This document shows positions 1-5,310 of a stretch of DNA of 10,005 bases, piece by piece. Source of the DNA: Desulfobacula sp. (lineage in GTDB: Bacteria; Desulfobacterota; Desulfobacteria; Desulfobacterales; Desulfobacteraceae); contig JAGLFI010000024.1 in NCBI GenBank assembly GCA_023144585.1, forward strand, positions 1-10,005, written 5' to 3'. Position numbers and translations under genes: made by a program. The notes beneath the pieces were generated by a model. It was not told the origin of the DNA. It was given only the letters and a program-made list of their open reading frames with translations, and did no database searches. Within the stretch, counting starts at the first letter, position 1; every line of letters begins with the position of its first letter.

Positions 1-27
1 TATCAAGATTAATTACGGAGCTGGTCC

Positions 28-558
28 ATGACTGATGATATCCTGCAAAGCATGAAAGGACAATTTTTACTTGCCATACCCGGGCTTCCCGATCCCAATT
101 TTGCCCAGACCGTGACATGTCTGTGTGAACATAATGAATCAGGTGCCCTTGGTTTTATTGTGAATAAGGTGCATCCGCTTCTTACAGGAAGAGAATTATT
201 TGAGGATTTGAATATTAAGTGCGACAAGAGTGTTGATACGCTGGAGATTTATCTTGGCGGGCCGGTCCAGCCCAGCGGGGTGTTTGTTCTTCATGGCCCC
301 CCCTATGACTGGAATGAAAGTCTGAAAGTTTCAGATTGGCTGGCTTTGAGTAATTCAAGAGATATCCTTGAGGCAATTGCAGTTCAAAAAGGGCCCAAAT
401 CCTTTATGGTTGTACTCGGATGTGCGGGATGGGGACCTATGCAATTGGATAATGAATTAAATGATGCCGCCTGGCTGACCTGCCCAATCTCTGAAGAAAT
501 AATTTTTTCCACCGATACCCAATTAAAATATGAAAAAGCGATGATGCTGATTTATTGA
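28..558 (+). CDS. yqgE: YqgE/AlgH family protein (UPF0301)
   Basis: This 176-residue protein has the YqgE/AlgH (DUF179) signatures throughout. The N-terminal block FLLAIPGLPDPNFAQTV (residues 13-29) runs into LCEHNESGALGFIVNK. A central LGGPVQPSGVFVLH block follows, and a late LGCAGWGPMQLDNEL block is followed by WLTCPI. The length is close to the usual size (E. coli YqgE is 187 residues). No signal peptide or membrane segment is visible, so it is cytoplasmic. The ATG start has a GGAG at 17-20, seven bases upstream. The biochemical role of the family is unsettled; AlgH was linked to alginate regulation in Pseudomonas. The usual Tyr in GYAGWG is Cys here. Its stop codon overlaps the longest reading of the next gene (TTG at 555), which suggests co-transcription with the dynamin-like GTPase. 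The family call is firm; the function is not. Confidence 0.93.
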   Translation: MTDDILQSMKGQFLLAIPGLPDPNFAQTVTCLCEHNESGALGFIVNKVHPLLTGRELFEDLNIKCDKSVDTLEIYLGGPVQPSGVFVLHGPPYDWNESLKVSDWLALSNSRDILEAIAVQKGPKSFMVVLGCAGWGPMQLDNELNDAAWLTCPISEEIIFSTDTQLKYEKAMMLIY

Positions 559-572
559 TTCTCCCTGCCAAA

Positions 573-2831
573 ATGATGACAAATAAAACAACACCAATAA
601 ATTCTATTGAAAAAATAATTAATGAAACGTTAACAATTCTTCAACTGGTTGAAGCAATCCCGCAAATGAATGACAGTTCATTTGATGAGTATCAAACAAT
701 CTGCCACAATATTCCTGAGTATATTCGGGCAGGGCGCTTGAAAATAGCTGTTGTCGGGGTCATTAAGTCTGGTAAAAGTACCTTTGTTAATTCTTTGGTC
801 GGAAAGGAATTGGTAAAGAGAGGGGCGGGCGTTATCACCTCAATTACCACAAGAATTCAAAAAGGGAGAAATAATCAAGCCAATCTTCATTTTAAATCAT
901 GGGATGACATTAATTTTCAATTACAAAAAGCCCTGTTGTTATTTCCCGATGACGGTTCCGGTTATAGACCTGATTATAGCCCTGGTTATAATTCTGGTGA
1001 TTTTGATATCCGGCGTGGAAAAGACAGGAAATATTTAAAAAAAGTATACCAGACACTAACCAGTGATTTTCCGGTCACAAAAAACGGTATCAGAGCTGAA
1101 AACCTTTTGATCAGGCATGCACTTTACGGATTTGACACCTGTAAAGACCTGGTTCAGGCTGATGAAATTGTTGTTTGTTTTGAATCAAAAAATTTTGACA
1201 AACACAAGGTTTATACATCTGATCCCAATAAAGCTTTTTATATCAAGGATGTCTGTCTGAATGTGTTTGGTAAAGTAATAGCCCCCGATATTGAAATTGC
1301 CGATTGCCAGGGAGCAGATTCAACCGACCCGGCGCAGCTTGCCCAGATTTTAACCTATCTTGAATCATCAAATCTGATTATCTACTGCATCAGTTCCCGA
1401 ACCGGGTTGAGACACTCAGATATTGTATTTTTAAACCGGATTAAAAATTTAGGACTATTGGATAATATTCTTTTTGTCAATAATTGTGATTTAACCGAGC
1501 ATGAAAATTTTGAGGACCTGATTAAAATAGAAACCAGTATTCGAGACAACCTTGAATTTTTAGAGATACAGCCCCAAATTTTTTCTTTTTCTTCACTTTA
1601 CAACCTTTTTTCCAAACTTGAATCAAAATTAAATAAAAAGGATGCAGCTCGGTTAAAGTTTTGGCAAAAAGAAAAGGAAATGATTCAGTACTGTGATTTG
1701 CAAACAGAAAAATTCAATTCTTTTCTTAATCAGGTGATTGATAAAAACCGGTATGAGCTTTTGATCTCAAATCATCTGAAGCGGCTTGATATTATTGTTG
1801 GCCAGTTGGAACAACGGGCAGATATTTTTCTTGATTTGCTGTCTTCTGACAAATTAAAGGAAGAAAAGGCAATCAGGATATTGGATGATTTGCATCAAAA
1901 TGCATCCCGGTTAGAAACCATCGTGGCAAATTCTATCCAGGGAGCTGTCAGCGGTTTAAAAGATGAAATAGACTCAAATATCAAAGATACTTTTGTTCAG
2001 GACAAGAAGGCAATCTTAAAAAAAGCCCGAGAATATATTCAAACGACTGTCCTTGATGTTGAACAATACAGATCCGTGGCAAAGGAATCAGGGTTCAAGC
2101 AAATTTTATATTTAATATTTCAGGAGTTTAAACGCAAGCTGGATTTATATGTTATTGAAGATGTTAACCCCCGGTTAAAAAGATTTATTAAGACCCAGGA
2201 AGAAAGAATTACATCATATTTTCAGTCTTTATTTGATTCATATCAGATTGATTTATACCAGATTAATTTGTTAAAGGCCGATCATTATTCACAATTTGAA
2301 GACATGCCGGAATTTGCACAGCAACAAAATGATTTTATTGCTTTAGTGGATATCGATAAAATAAAAAAAATACTGGGTCTTCAATTACCGGTCAGGATAT
2401 TTGAGGCAGAATATACACCTATAATAAAGGCCAACATCATGACGGGTTTTTGTCTGCAGACGTTGTCGCAAATATTCTTTTCATTATCGAACAGAGAATC
2501 CGTGTTTTCGTTTTCGCCTGCATTGAAAAAAGCCGCTGTGAAAATTAAAAAAGAAAACAAAAAAGTTATAAAAGATCAATTTGAGCGATACCAGCTAAGC
2601 TTGCAAACAAACTATTTTTTGCCTTTAATTGAGGCTGCCACAAGGGATTTTAAGGAAAAAATAAGTGAACGGTTCAACCAATATCATTCTTTTAAAGAAG
2701 AGATTGAGTCTCTTCTATCTTTAAAGCATTCTGAAAAAAAAGATCAAAAAAAGAAGGTGTTATCTATAAAAAACCGAATTCAAAGGCTATCTGCTGACAT
2801 CGCATCATACCCGGAAATATCATGGGAATAA
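573..2831 (+). CDS. Dynamin-family large GTPase
   Basis: This is a large GTPase of about 752 residues with the bacterial dynamin-like layout. Counted from the ATG at 573, the P-loop is GVIKSGKST (62-70) and switch I is around GVITSITTR (86-94). The DxxG motif is DCQG (244-247) after a long insertion, and the G4 motif is NNCD (303-306), where the canonical form is NKxD. The rest is long, charged and mostly helical, as in dynamin stalks. A hydrophobic stretch near 622-638 (IMTGFCLQTLSQIFFSLS) could be a membrane-contacting paddle or tip. The C-terminus is a Lys-rich coiled coil. Family members bind and remodel membranes or tether to cell machinery; the target here is unknown. The start is uncertain: a TTG at 555 in the same frame overlaps the yqgE stop, and tandem ATGs lie at 573 and 576. 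No candidate has a clear Shine-Dalgarno, so translational coupling to yqgE is likely. Confidence 0.88.
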   Translation: MMTNKTTPINSIEKIINETLTILQLVEAIPQMNDSSFDEYQTICHNIPEYIRAGRLKIAVVGVIKSGKSTFVNSLVGKELVKRGAGVITSITTRIQKGRNNQANLHFKSWDDINFQLQKALLLFPDDGSGYRPDYSPGYNSGDFDIRRGKDRKYLKKVYQTLTSDFPVTKNGIRAENLLIRHALYGFDTCKDLVQADEIVVCFESKNFDKHKVYTSDPNKAFYIKDVCLNVFGKVIAPDIEIADCQGADSTDPAQLAQILTYLESSNLIIYCISSRTGLRHSDIVFLNRIKNLGLLDNILFVNNCDLTEHENFEDLIKIETSIRDNLEFLEIQPQIFSFSSLYNLFSKLESKLNKKDAARLKFWQKEKEMIQYCDLQTEKFNSFLNQVIDKNRYELLISNHLKRLDIIVGQLEQRADIFLDLLSSDKLKEEKAIRILDDLHQNASRLETIVANSIQGAVSGLKDEIDSNIKDTFVQDKKAILKKAREYIQTTVLDVEQYRSVAKESGFKQILYLIFQEFKRKLDLYVIEDVNPRLKRFIKTQEERITSYFQSLFDSYQIDLYQINLLKADHYSQFEDMPEFAQQQNDFIALVDIDKIKKILGLQLPVRIFEAEYTPIIKANIMTGFCLQTLSQIFFSLSNRESVFSFSPALKKAAVKIKKENKKVIKDQFERYQLSLQTNYFLPLIEAATRDFKEKISERFNQYHSFKEEIESLLSLKHSEKKDQKKKVLSIKNRIQRLSADIASYPEISWE

Positions 2832-2842
2832 GATGATAAATT

Positions 2843-3412
2843 TTAAGTATAGTTCTTTTTTTTAATTTCTTGTGTAACACATCCGGACAATTGATCAGGG
2901 GTTATATCAAGGTGAAGAAAGATTTTATTTTCCAGGTTCATAGCTTGGGTCCACATGATCTGAATTTTGTCTTTAAACTCTTTATGGGTTCCATACCGAA
3001 CCTTTATGTATTCAAGCCGTTCTGCTAGGGGCACTACTTTATCATGCAATACTCTTTTATCGGAATAATTGACGATCTCCTGTTCTGAAACGGGTATATC
3101 ATTTTCAAAAGCATCTAAAAGGACATGCTGGCGGACGATATTACCTATCTCTGGATAACCCAGTTCAGTTAACAAAAGACCGCCGGTATCAGAATGACTC
3201 TCGTTGGTATCAAAACTTCTTGTTTTTGTGATATCGTGAAGCAGAGCTGCAGATGTTGCCAGCCGGATATCTAAATCGGAAGAATATTCTTTAAGTTTTT
3301 GAGTTAAGAAAAGTGTAATATTGGAAACCATGACGGAGTGATCGATAATGTGATCCATCATATTCATTTTATTTATCAGTTTAAAACATTCTGTTTTTGA
3401 TGGTATGTTCAT
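2843..3412 (-). CDS. HD-domain phosphohydrolase
   Basis: This 189-residue protein carries the metal-binding residues of the HD superfamily in order. They are H25 (DHSVMVS), H59-D60 (ALLHDITK), H73 (ESHSDTGG), H96 (VRQHVLLD) and D118 (VNYSDKRV). This spacing fits HDIG-type hydrolases acting on nucleotides or other phosphoesters, with one or two divalent metals. The SHSDTGG segment after the HD pair is typical of small stand-alone HD proteins annotated in anaerobes. The substrate cannot be inferred. No signal peptide or transmembrane segment is visible. The start ATG is preceded on the minus strand by AGGAG with a short 3-base spacer. The gene is divergent from the SLOG/rhomboid/YdbH cluster and convergent with the dynamin gene, its stop lying 11 bp from that gene's stop. 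It therefore probably forms its own transcript. Confidence 0.9.
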   Translation of the reverse strand: MNIPSKTECFKLINKMNMMDHIIDHSVMVSNITLFLTQKLKEYSSDLDIRLATSAALLHDITKTRSFDTNESHSDTGGLLLTELGYPEIGNIVRQHVLLDAFENDIPVSEQEIVNYSDKRVLHDKVVPLAERLEYIKVRYGTHKEFKDKIQIMWTQAMNLENKIFLHLDITPDQLSGCVTQEIKKKNYT

Positions 3413-3474
3413 AGACTCCTAATTTAATCCATTTTATTTAATCAGGTTAAATTATTTTAAATGATAAAATAGTA

Positions 3475-3502
3475 TTGAAATTATACCTCTTGCTGTTATG
3501 AT
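3475..3502 (+). promoter_or_regulatory. Candidate sigma70-type promoter for the five-gene cluster
   Basis: TTGAAA (3475-3480) is followed after 16 bp by TATGAT (3497-3502), about 38 bases before the first start codon at 3541. Each hexamer differs from consensus at two positions or fewer. It sits in the only sizeable gap upstream of the cluster. The call is by pattern only, in AT-rich DNA where chance matches are common. Confidence 0.45.
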
Positions 3503-3508
3503 AGAAAA
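3480..3508 (-). promoter_or_regulatory. Candidate promoter for the HD-domain gene
   Basis: On the minus strand a perfect TATAAT (plus 3485-3480) lies 17 bp after a poor -35-like TTTTCT (plus 3508-3503), about 68 bases before the HD gene start. It overlaps the plus-strand candidate promoter, so the two divergent transcripts could compete for polymerase. The weak -35 box keeps confidence low. Confidence 0.3.
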
Positions 3509-3540
3509 GGATTTTTTTTAAAAGGCAGTGGTAGATTACA

Positions 3541-4359
3541 ATGTTGAAAAAAATAATTTCAGGTGGACAGACCGGCGCGGACAGGGCAGCACTTGATGTG
3601 GCCATTAAATTCGATATTGAACATGGTGGATGGATTCCAAAGGGTCGTAAAACGGAAAAAGGCCCTTTGCCAATGAAATATCGATTATTTGAAATGAATA
3701 CAAGTGACTACAGGGCAAGAACAAGACAGAATATTACTGATTCCCATGGTACTGTAATTATCTCCCGTGGTAACCTTACTGGGGGATCTAAGCTTACCCA
3801 GAGTTTTGCAATAGTTGTCGGCAGGCCGAATTGTTATCTTGATCTCTTAACGACAGAGGAGTTTGAGGCAGCCATTATTTTAAAATCGTTTATACTGGAA
3901 AATAATATTCAAATTTTGAATGTAGCCGGTCCCAGATTGAGCCATCATCCCGGTATCTACATGGATGTAAAAACGATTCTTGAAGCCATGCTCTATCTTC
4001 TTTTTCTGGATGCGCGACAGGACGAATATCTCAAAGAATACATTCCGATGGGTCCCGGTAAAGAGGATTTTCCTCAAACCATGGATGAAGCTATTAGCTT
4101 GCTGAAGGATGATTTATCGCTAAAGACAAAAACATTTATTGCCAAATTTAATTCCTACAATATCCACATGCTCTATTTTACATTGCTGGATTATATAAGA
4201 CACCGGGTGGGATTTGATATGGAAAATAAACCGCTTTTAAAAGATTGCTCCGTCTGGATGAAGGAGGAGAAGTCTACCATTGAAGATGCCGTTATGGGGA
4301 TTTTAAAACGGTTCAAGCAAGATCTTGAAAAAGATCATATTTTGAGGATGGTGCAATGA
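3541..4359 (+). CDS. cpYpsA-type SLOG domain protein (annotated elsewhere as putative molybdenum carrier) with C-terminal DUF6794-like domain
   Basis: Residues 1 to about 155 match the circularly permuted YpsA branch of the SLOG superfamily, often labelled 'putative molybdenum carrier'. The signatures are ISGGQTGADRAALD (6-19), GGWIPKGR (29-36), RTRQN (60-64), GTVIISRG (70-77), LTGGSKLT (79-86) and NVAGPRLS (127-134). SLOG domains have a Rossmann-like fold thought to bind or process nucleotide derivatives; the molybdenum name derives from a weak structural analogy. Residues about 176-240 are a separate helical domain (FPQTMDEAISLL, then LLDYIRHRVGFDMEN). It resembles DUF6794-type domains in my judgement, without an alignment. 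The end is a charged helix. No Shine-Dalgarno is well placed (AAGG at 3522-3525 is 15 bases away). The stop overlaps the rhomboid start as ATGA, showing translational coupling. The N-terminal assignment is secure; cellular function is unknown. Confidence 0.85.
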   Translation: MLKKIISGGQTGADRAALDVAIKFDIEHGGWIPKGRKTEKGPLPMKYRLFEMNTSDYRARTRQNITDSHGTVIISRGNLTGGSKLTQSFAIVVGRPNCYLDLLTTEEFEAAIILKSFILENNIQILNVAGPRLSHHPGIYMDVKTILEAMLYLLFLDARQDEYLKEYIPMGPGKEDFPQTMDEAISLLKDDLSLKTKTFIAKFNSYNIHMLYFTLLDYIRHRVGFDMENKPLLKDCSVWMKEEKSTIEDAVMGILKRFKQDLEKDHILRMVQ

Positions 4360-4850
4360 TACCCATTCGAGATACCCAACCCTCCAATTGTGTTCCCGTT
4401 GTAACCTATATCCTTATGGGAGTAAATCTGCTGGTATTTACCCTGCAAATTCAAATTGGATTAAATAATGAGGCCTTCTTTTATTCTTACGGGTTGGTTC
4501 CGGCAAAATATACGGTCCATGAGATGTCGAAATATTTTTCAATAGGCAATCAGCTGTTTTCCATTTTATCCTATATGTTTTTGCATGGCGGATTTTTACA
4601 TTTTATCGGGAATATGTGGACACTGTATATTTTTGGAGACAATGTCGAAGAATATTTTGGTTCCATACGATTCTTGGGGTTTTATTTGATTTGCGGTATC
4701 ATTTCAGGACTCTTTCATTTTTTTGTAAATCCCATATCCATGGTGCCGACCATTGGTGCAAGCGGGGCCATTGCCGGTGTCATGGGCGCCTATTTTTTGC
4801 TGTATCCGAAATCACGGATTTTAACCCTTATTCCCATCATCATCATTCCC

Positions 4851-4853
4851 TGA
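4851..4853 (+). other. In-frame TGA splitting the rhomboid catalytic dyad
   Basis: The codon follows CCC and precedes TTT in the rhomboid frame, and reading resumes immediately in the same frame. Downstream RNA offers only weak structure. GAAA (4860-4863) and TA (4864-4865) can pair with TA (4874-4875) and TTTC (4878-4881) around loop CCGGCGTT with a two-base bulge. CTGG (4889-4892) can pair with CCAG (4901-4904), but that loop has no G and lies 40 bases away. The first has a SECIS-like bulge but is short and AU-rich. One base change would convert TGA to Leu (TTA), Trp, Arg or Cys codons. Confidence 0.9.
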
Positions 4854-5303
4854 TTTATTGAAATACCGGCGTTTATTTTTCTTGGACTCTGGTTTCTAAT
4901 CCAGTTTCTAAATGCAGCCGGCAGCGGTGCTGGATCAGGTATTGCCTGGTGGGCACACATCGGAGGATTTATAGCAGGGTTTGTGCTGGTCCGGCTGAAC
5001 AAAAAGCTGCCGGAAACAGGTATAAAACAGAAGATCAGTCAATTTACTGCCAAAAAACGGTCCCCAAAGCTTCAAATGGTTGTTACATCCGGCAGACCGG
5101 ACAGCCCGGATCTTTACGGGAATATTGATATTACTTCTATTGAGGCCATTGCCGGTACAAATAAAATGGTAACAATTCCATGGGGATTTTATAAACCTCT
5201 GTACCGGGTCAAGATTCCTTCCGGGGTCAAACCGGGAACCCGGTTAAGGCTTTCCGGAATGGGTAAATCCGTTCCGGATGGAATAAAAGGAGACATGTAT
5301 CTT

Positions 5304-5310
5304 AAGGTGA
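5304..5310 (+). promoter_or_regulatory. Shine-Dalgarno-like site bearing on the ydbH start
   Basis: AAGGTGA lies inside the end of the rhomboid reading frame. It touches the ATG at 5311 but is nine bases from the in-frame ATG at 5320. Spacing therefore favours 5320, which would shorten the protein by three residues (MLK) without touching the membrane anchor. Because the site is at the rhomboid 3' end, termination at the internal TGA would stop ribosomes about 450 bases before it. That could reduce coupled translation of ydbH. Confidence 0.5.

Noticed and set aside
4616..4861. Plus-strand ORF of 81 codons within the rhomboid gene
   Set aside because: It is a shadow in another frame; its His/Cys/Arg-rich product has no family features, while the overlapped frame carries clear rhomboid motifs.
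4790..5002. Minus-strand ORF across the TGA
   Set aside because: Its product is Pro/Ala/Ile-rich, with no start signal or motif; it is a shadow of the rhomboid gene.
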